From Anolis sagrei (lineage: Eukaryota > Chordata > Lepidosauria > Squamata > Anolidae): a DNA stretch of 64,000 bases. The DNA lies in NCBI RefSeq assembly GCF_037176765.1, contig NC_090024.1, positions 104,237,057 to 104,301,056 of the forward strand, read 5' to 3'. Positions 10,581-21,568 of this stretch are shown one piece after another; the first letter of the stretch is position 1, and every line of letters begins with the position of its first letter. The notes beneath the pieces are model-generated. The model saw nothing but the letters and a program-made list of their open reading frames with translations. It ran no database searches and was not told the origin of the DNA. A program made the translations under genes and the position numbers.

Positions 10581-10705
10581 GACTAGTGCAGGATACACTT
10601 CTGTGAAACCAGAAGAAGTTTTTGTAGAAAGCCAATTCATTTCTTTCTTGTAAAACTTAACAACTTTTCTCCTCTTCTAAGGGCTTGGAAGACTCTCTGT
10701 TGCAG
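10581..10705 (+). other. Candidate noncoding 5' exon of CMBL copy B
   Basis: Bounded by CTGTCTCCAG on the left and a strong donor GCAG-GTATGT on the right, with a TATA-like TTGTACTTAA about 30 bases upstream. The start-codon exon of copy B begins exactly at an acceptor (GACAG-ATG), so an upstream exon must exist. This is the best candidate I see. Conservation in units 2 and 3 follows from duplication and is not independent support. Confidence 0.3.
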
Positions 10706-10913
10706 GTATGTAGAAATCTAGCATGATATGCTCGACTATCCACCGCAGTGAGACAGATGGGAATCGGCTATATACAAAATATGCATGTGGTGTTTCAGCC
10801 AAATAACTGTCTGACACTTTCATCTCCAGAACATTATCAAAGGCTTTAGATCAGAGAAGAACCCGTGGCTCACTGCCACAAGCTGTGATATATGTGGCTG
10901 GAAGAATATGATG

Positions 10914-11335
10914 GGTATGACTAAAATGATCAAGGGTCTGGAGAACAAGCCCTATGAGGTGGGCATGTTTAGCCTGAAGAAGAGAAGGCTGAGAGGAGAC
11001 ATGATGACCATGTATAAATATGTGAGGGGAAGTCATAGAGACTTGTTTTCTGCTGCCCTGGAGACTAGGATGCACAAAAATGGATTCAAACTACAGGAAA
11101 GGAGATTCCACCTGAACATTAGGAAGAACTTCCTGACTGTGAGAGTTGTTCAGCAGTGGAACTCTCTGCCCTGTAGTCTGGTGAGGCTCCTTCTTTGGAG
11201 GCTTTTAAGCAGAGGCTGGATGGCCATCTGTCAAGGGTGCTTTGAATGTGATTTTCCTGCTTCTTGGTGGGGTTGGACTGGATGGTCCACGGGGTGTCTT
11301 CTGACTGTATGATGTTTTGATTCTATGAAACATAG
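10914..11335 (+). mobile_element. CR1 LINE 3' end (unit 1)
   Basis: Contains the canonical CR1 3' sequence: AAAATGATCAAGGGTCTGGA, GGCTGAGAGGAGACATGATG, GGAACTCTCTGCCC, and a closing TGATTCTATGAA-type end. It is 5'-truncated and keeps only the last part of the ORF and 3' UTR. Confidence 0.88.
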
Positions 11336-11516
11336 GTGTGTCCAGTTTAGTGAAAAAGACATATGTTTTAAAAAGTCATACTTGTTGCAGTGGAACGCAG
11401 AGACCTGCCACACAATATGGGTTGTGTGGCTGAACCCTGCCTTCGAGTATTTTATATGCAGGGGCTGTAATCTTGTAAAGAGGTAATAAGATTTGAATTG
11501 ATGTCAATAAACTTGC

Positions 11517-12120
11517 ATATACCGTATATACTCGAGTATAAGCCAACCCGAATATAAGCCGGGGGACCTAATTTTACCACAAAAAACCTGGAAAAACGTA
11601 TTGATTCGAGTATAAGCCGAGGGTGAGAAATGTAGCTGCTACTGGTAATTGTCAGTAAGTTAAATGTTTTTTAAGTATTTACACAAAACTGTAATTTAAG
11701 ATAAGACTACCCAACTCTGTAAATTACCTATAATGATAGAATAAATTACCTATAATGAAAGAATAAAATAATAAATGTAATAACATGTAATAAAAATAAT
11801 AATAGAGTAAATAATGGGAATTTAATAATAATAGTAATAACAATAAAGTAATAAATGTAATAATAACAATAATAGAATAAAATAATAAATGCAATAATAA
11901 ATGCAAAAAATAATACATGCAATAAATATAATAATACAGCAAAATAATGTAAATGTAATAATAATAGAGTAAAATAATCAATGCTGATTGGGGGAGGGGC
12001 CTCTGCTGGAAGTTGAGGGACGTAGTGTGATGGGCTACATGCCCATCTGTCCCTCAACTGGCCAGCAAGCTTCCTAGGATGCTCACATTGGCCAGTGTGA
12101 TGAGGTCTGTAGTGGTCACA
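11517..12120. repeat. DNA-repeat fragment plus ATA-rich tract
   Basis: Starts ATACCGTATATACTCGAGTA and carries ACTCGAGTATAAGCC-type repeats in direct and related forms to about 11,630. An ATAATA-rich stretch (11740-11970) and unclassified sequence follow. Private to unit 1, where it separates the CR1 from the R4-like tail. Family unknown, probably a DNA transposon remnant. Confidence 0.5.
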
Positions 12121-12193
12121 CTTTGGATAGAATATTAACTTTTCCCATTTCGGCTAACATAACAACAGTTCTCTTCATGAAAGCCTCCTTGTG

Positions 12194-12195
<2 letters not shown>

Positions 12196-12259
<64 letters not shown>

Positions 12260-13243
12260 TATTAAACACAACAAGATAAGTCCACAGCAAATAAGGTCAC
12301 TCTGCTGGCTGTTGCATTGGATCACACGTCGGACACTTCCCAAGTGTCTAGGACTGTGTGATGGATTGGTGAATAATGCATGCAGATCCCAGTAAGGTGG
12401 CCTTTTGAAGTTGGCAGATGGTAATCTTGTCAGTGCCAGTTGTGTTTAAGTGCAGGTCAAGGTCTTTAGGCACTGCACCCAGTGTGCTGATCACCACTGG
12501 GACCACCATGACTGGCTTGTGCCAGAGTCTTTGCAGTTCGATCTTTAAATCCTCATATTGTGTCAGCTTTTCCAGTTGTTTCTCTTCAATCCTGCTGTCT
12601 CCTGGGGTTGCAACATCGACGATCCACACTCTGTTTTTTAACACGATCATGAGGTCAGGAGTATTGTGCTCCAAAACTCTGTCTGTCTGAATTTGGAAAT
12701 CGCAGAATAGTTTGACGTGTCCATTTTCTGTAACTTTTTCAGGCTTGTGATCCCACCAGTTCTTTGTCGCAGGCAGACGGTGTTTGTGGCACAAGTTCCA
12801 ATGAATCATCTGAGCAATGGTGTTATACCTCTGCTTATAATCTGTCTGTGCAATCTTCTTGCAGCAGTTGAGTATATGATCTATTGTTTCATCTGCTTCC
12901 TTGCAGTATACATTTGGTATCTGTTGTCGACTTTTCAATTCTGGCTCTGTTGGCATTGGTTCTAATGGCTTGTTCTTGGGCTACCAGAATCAGACCCTCT
13001 TTCTCCTTTTTTAAAGTTCAATTTGTGAGCCACATCCATGCTTTTTCTTTGGCAATTTGGCTGTCAATTTTTCCCAGGAACTGTCCATGGAGAGCCTTCT
13101 TTTGCCAGTTTTCTCTTCTTCTTTTCATTGTGTTTTTATAGTCTTCACTCTTTGTCTTTTGCACTTTAAGCAGTTTACTACTATTGACTTCCCTCAATGT
13201 TGGTTCTTGACTGCCTTTCACATAATCTGCCAGTGCATGTTTC
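12196..13243 (-). mobile_element. R4/Dong-like LINE 3' fragment (unit 1)
   Basis: The minus strand encodes a 202-residue open segment with a zinc-knuckle-like CKEADETIDHILNCCKK, then RYNTIAQMIHWNLC, and a restriction-like endonuclease signature PDLMIVL...WIVDVATPGDSRI followed by VVPVVISTLGAVPK. This order is typical of the R4 group, whose endonuclease is C-terminal. The tail is the TTATTA/TCATCA tract at 12196-12262. Confidence 0.78.
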
Positions 13244-13345
13244 TATTATTATTATTATTATTATTAATTATTATTATTATTTACTGTATTGATACCCAGA
13301 CCTTCTCACCCCGAAGGGGGACTCAGAGCATCCTGTGATAATATG
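13243..13345 (-). repeat. (TTA)n tract with L2-type 3' end
   Basis: An ATTATT microsatellite followed by ACCCCGAAGGGGGACTCAG, the conserved L2 3' UTR hairpin region, on the minus strand. The same structure occurs in units 2 and 3 near 30.4 and 59.4 kb. Confidence 0.65.
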
Positions 13346-13375
13346 ATAACATGATCTGTAAGCTAAATGTGAACA

Positions 13376-13554
13376 GAGTTCAGCTTCATTGCTGTATAAC
13401 ATTTAACCATTTTTATGAAGAACGCAAATGTCAAAAAGAAAGGCTGTAGCTATGCACAGAAAGATATGAAGATTTGAAGGCACTGTGAAGAAACACCAAT
13501 AATTCGCCAAATAAGAATGTGCTGTACAAAAACTTCCTCCAAGTCTGCAAAGAG
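13376..13554 (+). repeat. Locally duplicated unit segment
   Basis: A segment starting GAACAGAGTTCAGCTTCATT. It occurs once in unit 1 but twice in units 2 and 3 (about 26886-27060 and 30515-30695; 56445-56630 and 59515-59700). Origin not recognised. Confidence 0.6.
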
Positions 13555-13996
13555 CATTCTTGAACTCCACCAACAATGGAATTGAACCAAACTTGGCACA
13601 CAGAACTCCCATGGCCAACAAAAAATACTGGAAGAGTTTAGTGGGCATTGACTTTGAGCTTTGGAGTTGTATTTCACCTACATCCAGAGAACACTGTGGA
13701 CTCAAACAATGACAAATCTGGACCAAACTTGGCACAAAAACTCTATATGCCCAAATGTGAACACTAGTGGAGTTTGGGGAAAATATACCTTGACATTTGG
13801 GTATTGTAGTTGCTGGAATTTATAGTTCACCTACAATCAAAGAACATTCTGAATCCCACCAACAATAGAATTGAGCCAAACTTCCCATACCGAATCCCCA
13901 TGACCAACAGAAAATACTGATCATCTTTGGAGACCTCTCTGACACCCCCCATCGCAACCCCCCAGGGGTCCCAACGCCCAGGTTGAGAAACACTGA
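13555..13996 (+). mobile_element. hAT-type family 1 fragment (unit 1)
   Basis: 3' half of the hAT family 1 element, from AAAGAGCATTCTTGAACTCC to the terminal AGGTTGAGAAACACTG. The left terminus is missing, replaced by the locally duplicated segment. Confidence 0.75.
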
Positions 13997-14023
13997 TGTA
14001 GATAGAAAGGATGGGATTTTGGT

Positions 14024-14024
14024 T

Positions 14025-14065
<41 letters not shown>

Positions 14066-14152
14066 GGATGGATGGATGGATGGATGGATGGATGGATAGA
14101 TGGATAGATGGATAGATGGATAGATGGATAGATGGATAGATAGATAGGATTC
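14024..14152 (+). repeat. (GATA)n/(GATG)n tetranucleotide microsatellite
   Basis: Runs of GATA, then GATG, then alternating GATAGATG units, about 130 bases. Repetitive YLSIYPSIH-type frames on the minus strand are artefacts. Confidence 0.95.
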
Positions 14153-15000
14153 GCTGCTGGTAAACAAAATGGCCACAGCATAAGCCGCACAACACAGCCC
14201 CGAAGGCCACAGTTGGGACCTCCCTCTCCATAAGAATTAAGCAATGTAATAAAGATTTATATTTTGGGAGCTGTGTGTGAGCACTTGCACTTTGCTCTAA
14301 GGCTGAAATAATGATTTCCAAAAAAAGACCAGTTTTTTTTTGGGGGGGGGGAGATGTGAGAGAAGGGAACAAAAAAGGGGAGAGAAAGGAAACAAATGAG
14401 AGGGGGGAAGTGGAAAAAGGAAAAAGAAAGTAAAACTAAGGGAAAGAAAAGAAGGAAGGAAAGAAGGAAGGAAGCTTTTTAGTTAAAATCTGCCGTTTTG
14501 GTCCAGAGCCATCAAGCCATGTAGGAGCATTTGTGGAACATACATACTTTCACTTTTAATAGATAAGCCTGCATTTATGAAAGAAATATCTGATATAAAA
14601 CGAGGTCACAAGTGGGAAAGGTTGTCCTTCAGGAGGCTAGTGAAATCCTGGTTATGGAATGAAGCATTCCTAGAATAATGGCTGAGACTAATTACAGATC
14701 AAAGTGAGTGACTGTTCTGGCACAACTGTGCTAGAAGCTAAATGTTCTTTTTCTATGCATGGTTAGACATGTGCAATTTGGTCCAAAGTCTGGATCCCTC
14801 TCTTGGTACCACAGATATTTCCTTATTTCAAGTTCCTGACAGGTCTAGTTAAAATAATCAATTTATTATATGTGGAAATGATCTTTTGAGGCTGAATAAT
14901 AGATCTCTGAAGCTACAGATCACCAGGCAACACACACACATATATGCATCAACTGAGCACAGATGAAACTATATTTCCATAATGCAATGTTTTCCAACAA
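14153..15000 (+). other. Unclassified stretch before copy B
   Basis: Unit 1 specific. It contains an AATAAA near 14,249, a poly-T/poly-G junction near 14,333-14,352 and a GGAA-rich patch near 14,400-14,475. No gene or element family was recognised. Confidence 0.35.
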
Positions 15001-15420
15001 ATGACATCTCCGACCCATCCCCTGTTCAGGTATCAGCTAGCTTGCCAATGCCTTCATTCAAGAAATAGTTTTTTAAGATCTACAGAGATACTCACAGGAA
15101 TATCTCAGCAAGCAAGAGTCCAAAAGTGGCAGGCTAAAACAAGAAACAATCCATGGCTTATACCAAATGAGAGACTCCCTCCTGGGCACACAGAAGACTG
15201 GGCAACTTGGAAGGTGCTGAACAGACTGTGCTCTGGCATCACGAGATGCAGAGCTAACTTTAAGAAATGGGGCCATAAAGTGGAATCCACGACATGTAGG
15301 AGTGGAGAAGAGCAAACCACACAATGCAGTCAGAGCCTTGCAACATGCACAAAGGAGGACTTTCTTATAGCAACACCAGAGGCACTCCAGTTGGCCAGCT
15401 ACTGGTCAAAGGACATGTAA
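15001..15420 (+). mobile_element. Non-LTR retroelement C-terminal remnant
   Basis: A 139-codon open frame resembling the C-terminal tail of non-LTR retroelement polyproteins: WKVLNRLCSGITRCRANFKK followed by a degenerate zinc-knuckle (in unit 2 CECGEEQTIDHLLQC) and LIATPEALQLASYW. It ends about 145 bases before the copy B start-codon exon. Related pieces sit in the same place before C (31045-31340) and D (60251-60540). Exact clade not determined. Confidence 0.6.
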
Positions 15421-15565
15421 TAGAATGCCAAGTTTCTAAACTTAATGTTTTTTTAAAATACATTACAACTGCATCCTTGATTCGCTCCTGATATGATAAA
15501 TATATGAATAATCCAACAAAGTTCAGTTGCATTAACCTTTGTGAATCTTGTTTTCATTATGACAG

Positions 15566-15780
15566 ATGGCCAATAAAGCAAGACCTTGCCCATGCAACCT
15601 TGGAGACAGGTTTGACTATGAAGGGCGGGGACATGAAGTTTCTGTCGGACACATCAGTGCTTACGTGGTCAAGCCTCCTCACCATACTGACAAAGCTGTC
15701 ATAGTGGTACACGACATTTTTGGGTGGCAGCTACCAAATACCAGATATATAGCGGACATGCTTGCATCTAAAGGATATAT
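15566..15780 (+). CDS. CMBL: CMBL copy B exon 1 (coding)
   Basis: Residues 1-71 plus two bases of codon 72. Starts [16 protein letters not shown] and ends ASKGY. Acceptor ATTATGACAG abuts the ATG, donor GTAAGA. Confidence 0.95.
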
Positions 15781-18700
15781 GTAAGAAATGTTTCATGATT
15801 TTTCTCAGTCATATCTTACCTAATCAGTAACCCATCAATTTTTTATTATAAATATTGACCCTGAGTATATAAAGCAATCTAATGTATTTCTTCTCTGTTT
15901 GTAAACTTATACACAAAGTAATAGGATCAATTATGCAAAATACCTGGAACTTTGAGGCTGAGAAGTAGCCTTTTCCTCACCTGAATCTGTGTTACATTAC
16001 ATATATTTTTTGCTTTTAATAGACACATTAGAATTGTATATGTGACCCTTAGGGAATAGTTGGGCAATAATTAGTTTTAATCTCAGCTGCAGAAGCAAAA
16101 AAAAGACAAGGAGGAGGAGTTTTACCATTCCAATTCATGTAGAATTTACTGTTTTCAGAATCCGGTTGTATAATTTCAAAGATGTGTAGCTAGCTATACA
16201 TGGCCGACAGTGCACCACTTGGTCCATTTTGGTTGATCTGTTTTCCCAAAGGATTCCTTGGAACATCTCACACTATTTTATACAGAAGGGAATGAAATGT
16301 TCTGTAATGTTTCTGCATGAAGTCAAGTGTGGTTTGGTCTACACAAAATGGTTATACATTTTGTGTACACAAATGAAATGAAAAGTAATGCCTCCACCTT
16401 CGTAACTCCTCAACAGATGGCAGTATTGGTATGCGGCAGGTACTGACTTGTTCAGTAGATTCTCCTCTACAGTTCCATTTTGGCAGGAAGCCTTAGCATT
16501 GAATGATTGTGTTGTTAAAGTGCGAAGTATGGAACCCTGTGCAGATGATCGTTCAGTGTGACTTAAGCAACGTGCAGTCATTGAATTCTTGACAGCAGAA
16601 AGTGTCACCCCAAAGAAGATTCAACAGAGAATGCAAGCTGTTTATGGTGAATGTGTTGATGTGAGTACTGTGCATCGTTGGGTGAGTAAGTTTAAAGATG
16701 TTGAGGTGGAAACATTTGACTTGCATGATAAACAAAGAGTTGGATGTCCTGTGACAGCAATCACTGAGTTTCACAATCAAAAGGTTGACAGATTCATTCA
16801 GGACAATTGCCGTATCACTCAGAGAGAAATTTCAAGCATAATCGGCATTTCACAAGAACGTGTGGGTCACATTATTGCTTTGCTTGGCTATTGGAAGATG
16901 TGTGCACGATGGGTACGCAGGATGAGAGAACTGTGAGACACTGGTTGCGGAAACAGAGTGTCGACTTCTTCTGTGACGGTTTCAGAAAACTTGTGCATTG
17001 TTGGCAGAAATGTATCCAATTGTCTGGTGATTATGTCGAAAAGTGAATAATGGTAGTTAAAGAGCACATTCCAAGGATTATTTCTGCGTTTGATTTATTA
17101 AAATATTCCCATCCAAACCCAAGTAATGAAGGTAGAGGCATTACTTTTCATTCAACCCTCATAGTTTTGTAAAGAATTCTGCATTGATACAGACTTCTCA
17201 CTAGATAACAGGTTCCTCCATTCTTTCGCAAATGGTCCTTTCTCTCCAATATGTACTAAAAGCTATTTTAAAATTATTTTCATTTAAGAAACATTGCTGG
17301 GGATTGTAGGATGTGAACGTTTATGCATTATAGGCAAATATTCAATAATATCAAAATTAGTATTTGATAAATAAGCTTGTATTATTTCCTATACAGAGCA
17401 ATTATCCCAGATTTCTTTAAAGGACAAGAACCTTGGAAACCATCGAATGACTGGGCTACATATGATGATTGGCTAAAAACACGAGATTCCAAAAATACCA
17501 ACAGGTAAAAGTTCGAAACTTAGCAGTTCGAAAACATGCAAATGTGAGTAGATCAATAGGTACCGCTTCTACGGGAAGGTAAAGGCATTCCACGCAGTCA
17601 TGCTGGCCATGTGATCTTGGAAAGTGTCTCCGGACAATGCCAGCTCTTCAGCTTAGAAATGGAGATGAGCACCACCATCCAGAGTTGGACACGACTAGAC
17701 TTAATGTCAGTGGAAACCTTTAACTTTACTTTTACCTTCACTTAACTAATGTCTTCATTTACCTACATTTTTGTAACTCAGGGAAACAGAAGTTGTCTTG
17801 AAATATCTGAAGAAACAATGTCATGCAAAGAAGATAGGTGTCATTGGATTTTGCTGGGGTGGAGCTGTTGTTCATCATTTGATGTTGAGATATTTGGAAT
17901 TTAAGGCTGGTGTATCAATTTGTGGTAAGTGTCATGTACAATGGAGTCTGTACACATTGATAACTCTGCGTGTATTACACAGAAAGATGATGGAATTAAG
18001 TTGATACTTCAAGGTTGGAGCATGGTTTTGTCTGTCAACAAAATTGAGCCATTAAGGTTGATTACACTTCTGTGATCTTTGGAGACTGCATCCTAGCCTA
18101 TTACTTATAATTTAAGCAGAAATCATTCACACATCACTAAATTCATCTTCATAATGTGAAAAAAAGGCTTATAGCTGAGTTGTGATCATTGTATTAAATT
18201 TGGATTAGTACAGAATGGGGGACGCCTGGCTCGACAGCAGTATGTGTGAAAAAGATCTTGGAGTCCTCGTGGACAACAAGTTAAACATAAGCCAACAATG
18301 TCATGCAGCAGCTTAAAAAGCCAATGGGATTCGGGCCTGCATAAATAAGAGTATAGTGTCTAGATTCAGAGAAGTCGTGCTACCCCTCTAGTCTGCCTTG
18401 GTTAGACCACCCCTGGAATACTGTGTCCAACTTTGGGCACCACAACTGAAGAGAGATATTGACAAGCTGGAATGTGTCCAGAGGAGGGCGACTAAAATGA
18501 TCAAGGGTCTGGAGTACAAGCCCTACGAGGACTGGCTTAAAGAGCTGGGCATGTTAAGCCTGCAGAAGAGAAGGCTGAGAGGAGACATGATGGTCAAGTA
18601 TAAATATGTGCAGGGAAGTCATAGGGAGGAGGGAGCAAGCTTGTTTTCTGCTGCCCTGGAGACTAGGATGTGGAACAATGGCTTCAAACTACAGGAAAGG

Positions 18701-20509
18701 AGATTCCACCTGAAGATCGGAAAGAACTTACTGACTGTGAGATCTGTTCAGCAGTGGAACTCTCTGCCCGGAGTTAGGTGGAGTCTCCTTCTTTGGAGGC
18801 TTTTAAGCAAAGGCTGAATGGCCTTCTGTCAGGGGTGCTTTGAATGCGATATTGCTGCTCTTGGCAGGGGGTTGAAATTGCTTCCAACTCTGTGATTCTA
18901 TGATTAGCATTGGGATATATTTATATATATTTATGTCTCACGCAATCTATACCTCCATAGCTAAGTCTTCTGCTGCCCCCAAATCTTCCTGTGATTGAAT
19001 CTTCCGATCTTCTTATCATTTCCCCCCAGAAACAGAAAATGGATAGTTCCTACATAACAACCCTATTTCTGAATCTTTGGAACTGCAAAAAGCTGTGATA
19101 CCAACTATTTACTTAGTAGAAGTTTAGTGTTTAATTTTAATGCCGCTTTTTCCCCTCAAATATATTCCAGGAATCATCACATTGCAAGAGGACAATTATG
19201 ATCTTAAGAACCCCACCTTTTTCATTTTCGCAGAGAACGATGACTATGTTCCTCTAGACCAGGTACGGTGTTCTTTCAAAAAGTATGGTTGACAAATAGT
19301 AATGCAGAAACAATGTATAAGACTACAAAAATTACCTGTGGGAAATGAAGTCTATGGACACAGTGTATCCGTCTTTCTTACATTCCAAAGCATTTTGTAT
19401 CCTAGCGCACTGCTTCTTAAACTGTGGGTCCCGACCCCAAATGGGGTCCCAGTAGCTCAGTGTTGGGGTTATGAAAGAATAAGCAACAGTACAAGACATC
19501 TGAATGCCACTCATATACACAAATCTATTAGCAACTACATGATAATTAGTACAACAATTCTGTTGTACAGTGTTTACAGTGGATTCTGCAGAAATGCTTC
19601 AGTCGTATTCCACAAAAAGGAAACTCAACCTGTTTAGCAAGCTTTGCAAATGCTGATTTATCATCAGTAAATATTTGATTTTCTATCTAGTTTTTCTTCC
19701 TATCTACCTGGGATCACACAAATTTTGAGAAGCCATGCTACAGTGGACAGAGCAAATGGTCCCTTCAGATATTTATGTCTGTCCAAAAATTATATAGTTT
19801 TGGCTGTTTTGGTTTTTTTTTTTTTTGGAAAGGCATGATCTTTTAGAGATCATAACCTTTTGGAAAACCAGGAATCTCCATAGCTTTTTGGAAGCGTGAC
19901 CCTTTGGAGATTAATTGGCATTCACATTATTTGGAGTAATCATAACCTTTTGTAAAGTATGATCTTCCTAAGTAGAGTTAAATACTTGTTTGAGTGAGTC
20001 TTCTCCTTAGTGGTAAATTGTTTGTCAACAAATATAAATTGTTGTTATTGTTGTTATTATTATTAGAAACACAAAAAGATGAGTCCACAGCAAACAAGAT
20101 CACTCTGCTGGCTGTTGTATTGGATCACATGTCAAACACTTCCCAAGTGTCTAGGACTGTGTGATGTGTTGGCAAATAATGCGTGCAGATCCCAGTAGGG
20201 TGGCCTTTTGCAGCTGGCAGATGGTACTCTGATTGTGTTTAAGTGCAAGCCAAGGCCTTTAGGCACTGCACCCAGTGTGCCGATCACCACTGGGACCACC
20301 TTGACTGGTTTGTGCCAGAGTCTTTGCAGTTCGATCTTTAAATCCTCACATCGTGTCAGCTTTTCCAGATGTTTCTCTTCAATCCTGCTGTCTCCTGGGA
20401 TTGCAACATCGACGATGCACACTCTGTTTTTTAACACGATCGTGAGGTCAGGAGTATTGTGCTTCAAAACTCTGTCAGTCTGAATTCGGAAGTCCCAGAG
20501 TAATTTGGC

Positions 20510-20550
<41 letters not shown>

Positions 20551-21168
20551 GATTATGCTTATCTTTATGTTTATGTTTATTTATACCTGCTTTATGTCTC
20601 CCAAATGATAGTCAAAAATGTGGTAATACTTTTACATTAAAAATATTACCACACAATACAAAGTATACAAATATGCAAACATTAAAACAGAATTAAGCAT
20701 AATGGTATTAAGAGTATTAACTGTTGACTTAGCATTTTTCTATTGATTCAAGGACTCTACTCTTGTTGGAATAATCAATTGGATTTGGGCTGTGGAATAT
20801 ACCAATACGTTAGAAAAACTGGATTCTTCCTACAGAACAGTATTAAGGACACACATTTAATTCTTTGAATCAGAAATAAAGTCTATGCATTGATTTTGTA
20901 TAACTTTCTAAGGAATAAGAGATGAGTCTTGTCAATCGTGGGTGACATTAATTCGGAACCAATACTAAGAAGATGTTTTCTGTTGTAGGTTGCTGAAGTA
21001 GAGCGGAAGCTAAAAGAACAATGCAAAACTGATTTTGAAGTGAAAATTTATCCAGGACAAACCCATGGCTTTCTACACCGCAAAAGAGAAGACATTAATC
21101 CTCAAGATAGGCCTTTCATCGAAGAAGCAAGGAAGGACATGCTTAGTTGGCTGAACAGATACATCTGA
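15566..21168 (+). CDS. CMBL: CMBL copy B, complete five-exon coding region
   Basis: Carboxymethylenebutenolidase-like hydrolase. In mammals the cytosolic CMBL protein cleaves cyclic esters such as the prodrug olmesartan medoxomil; its natural substrate is uncertain. Coding exons are 15566-15780, 17397-17504, 17782-17924, 19171-19262 and 20989-21168. They total 738 bases and 245 residues, the same length as human CMBL. All four introns are GT-AG and keep the frame. The nucleophile Cys132 is in GFCWGG, Asp179 in FAENDD and His212 in GQTHGF, matching the dienelactone hydrolase triad. The pocket motif is HDIFGW (residues 49-54). The start is chosen because ATG directly follows the GACAG acceptor and aligns with the family N-terminus. 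Introns carry mariner, SINE, CR1 and R4-like insertions. It appears fully functional and has closest relatives in C and D. Confidence 0.95.
16366..17163 (+). mobile_element. Mariner relic, internally deleted (copy B intron 1)
   Basis: Inverted ends GAAATGAAAAGTAATGCCTC and its reverse complement near 17,135-17,155. Inside, a frame encodes the mariner N-terminal helix-turn-helix region ([46 protein letters not shown]). It jumps directly to the C-terminus ([20 protein letters not shown]). The DDD catalytic core is deleted, making it nonautonomous. Shared with C and D. Confidence 0.88.
17397..17504 (+). CDS. CMBL: CMBL copy B exon 2
   Basis: 108 bases encoding [20 protein letters not shown] and following residues up to TNR, with family-conserved Trp85 and Trp91. 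Acceptor ATACAG, donor GTAAAA. Confidence 0.94.
17515..17745 (+). mobile_element. tRNA-type SINE, head missing
   Basis: Carries AGCAGTTCGAAAACATGCAA, GTGAGTAGATCAATAGGTAC and a BovB-like end (GGACACGACTAGACTTAATG). It lacks the tRNA-like head that copy C retains at 37937-38018. It begins only 10 bases after the exon 2 donor, so an intronic deletion in B probably removed the head. Confidence 0.75.
17782..17924 (+). CDS. CMBL: CMBL copy B exon 3 (nucleophile exon)
   Basis: 143 bases. Encodes [17 protein letters not shown] with the nucleophilic Cys132, ending in SIC. Acceptor AACTCAG, donor GTAAGT. Confidence 0.95.
18217..18905 (+). mobile_element. CR1 LINE 3' part (copy B intron 3)
   Basis: Longest CR1 here. 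It encodes residues such as [19 protein letters not shown], then [20 protein letters not shown] and [17 protein letters not shown], and continues through the CR1 3' end GTGATTCTATGATT. 5'-truncated. Copy C has the same insertion, broken by other DNA. Confidence 0.9.
19171..19262 (+). CDS. CMBL: CMBL copy B exon 4 (acid-residue exon)
   Basis: 92 bases encoding [20 protein letters not shown], with catalytic Asp179. Acceptor ATTCCAG, donor GTACGG. Confidence 0.95.
19400..19640. mobile_element. hAT-like fragment (low confidence)
   Basis: Starts with CACTGCTTCTTAAACTGTGG followed by GTCCCGACCCC, resembling terminal repeats of some hAT elements. No right terminus or target duplication was found. 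Confidence 0.35.
20040..20515 (-). mobile_element. R4/Dong-like LINE 3' fragment (copy B intron 4)
   Basis: The minus strand encodes [20 protein letters not shown] followed by [15 protein letters not shown] and [15 protein letters not shown], the same C-terminal endonuclease region as at 12196-13243. Flanked by TTATTA tracts on both sides. Absent from the very short intron 4 of copy C. Confidence 0.8.
20989..21168 (+). CDS. CMBL: CMBL copy B exon 5 (histidine exon)
   Basis: 180 bases including TGA. Encodes [19 protein letters not shown] with catalytic His212 and ends WLNRYI. Acceptor TGTTGTAG. Confidence 0.95.
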   Translation, partial: VAEVERKLKEQCKTDFEVKIYPGQTHGFLHRKREDINPQDRPFIEEARKDMLSWLNRYI

Positions 21169-21568
21169 CAGTCTGTTATATGTTATATGTTAATACCAAT
21201 AACCATTAAGAAATTAGTTCTCCAGACACACTTTCCTAATTTCTTTGATGAACAATTGTGTTGTAGTTCAGCCTGTGATCGTGTCTGATGGAAATGAGGA
21301 TGAAAGGTTTTCTGAGCCTGTGTTTGATATCAATGGGGATGAGGGTTTTTCTGGGCCTGAGTCAAGCCCGGGTGTCTCATGAACAGAGTGTTTCTCCTGC
21401 AGATTCATAAGGTTAAATTCCTGGGAGAGGCCCACAGCAGTCTTTCTCTGAGAAACTGTCTTCTGAGGATGATTTGTCAGGTGCAGAATTTAATGAGTGT
21501 AAAGACAGAAAACAAGACTTTTGTAAACTGAGACAGAGTTCTCCGGATCGGCAAAGGTCAATCCATCT

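Noticed and set aside
11724-12057. Leu/Tyr/Ile-rich minus-strand frames
   Set aside because: Produced by an ATA-rich tract inside a repeat.
12348-12956. 202-codon minus-strand frame as a host gene
   Set aside because: Zinc-knuckle plus PD-D type endonuclease motifs and repetition at three other places show that it is an R4-like LINE tail.
13827-14372. Minus-strand frames with repeated YLSIYPSIH
   Set aside because: Translation of the (GATA)n/(GATG)n microsatellite; no gene evidence.
16589-16936. Mariner transposase frame considered as an intact gene
   Set aside because: It keeps only the helix-turn-helix part and C-terminal end, and the catalytic core is deleted.
19800-19990. Poly-T followed by repeated CATAACCTTTTGG-like motifs
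   Set aside because: Suggestive of a small degenerate repeat, but I could not define ends or a family.
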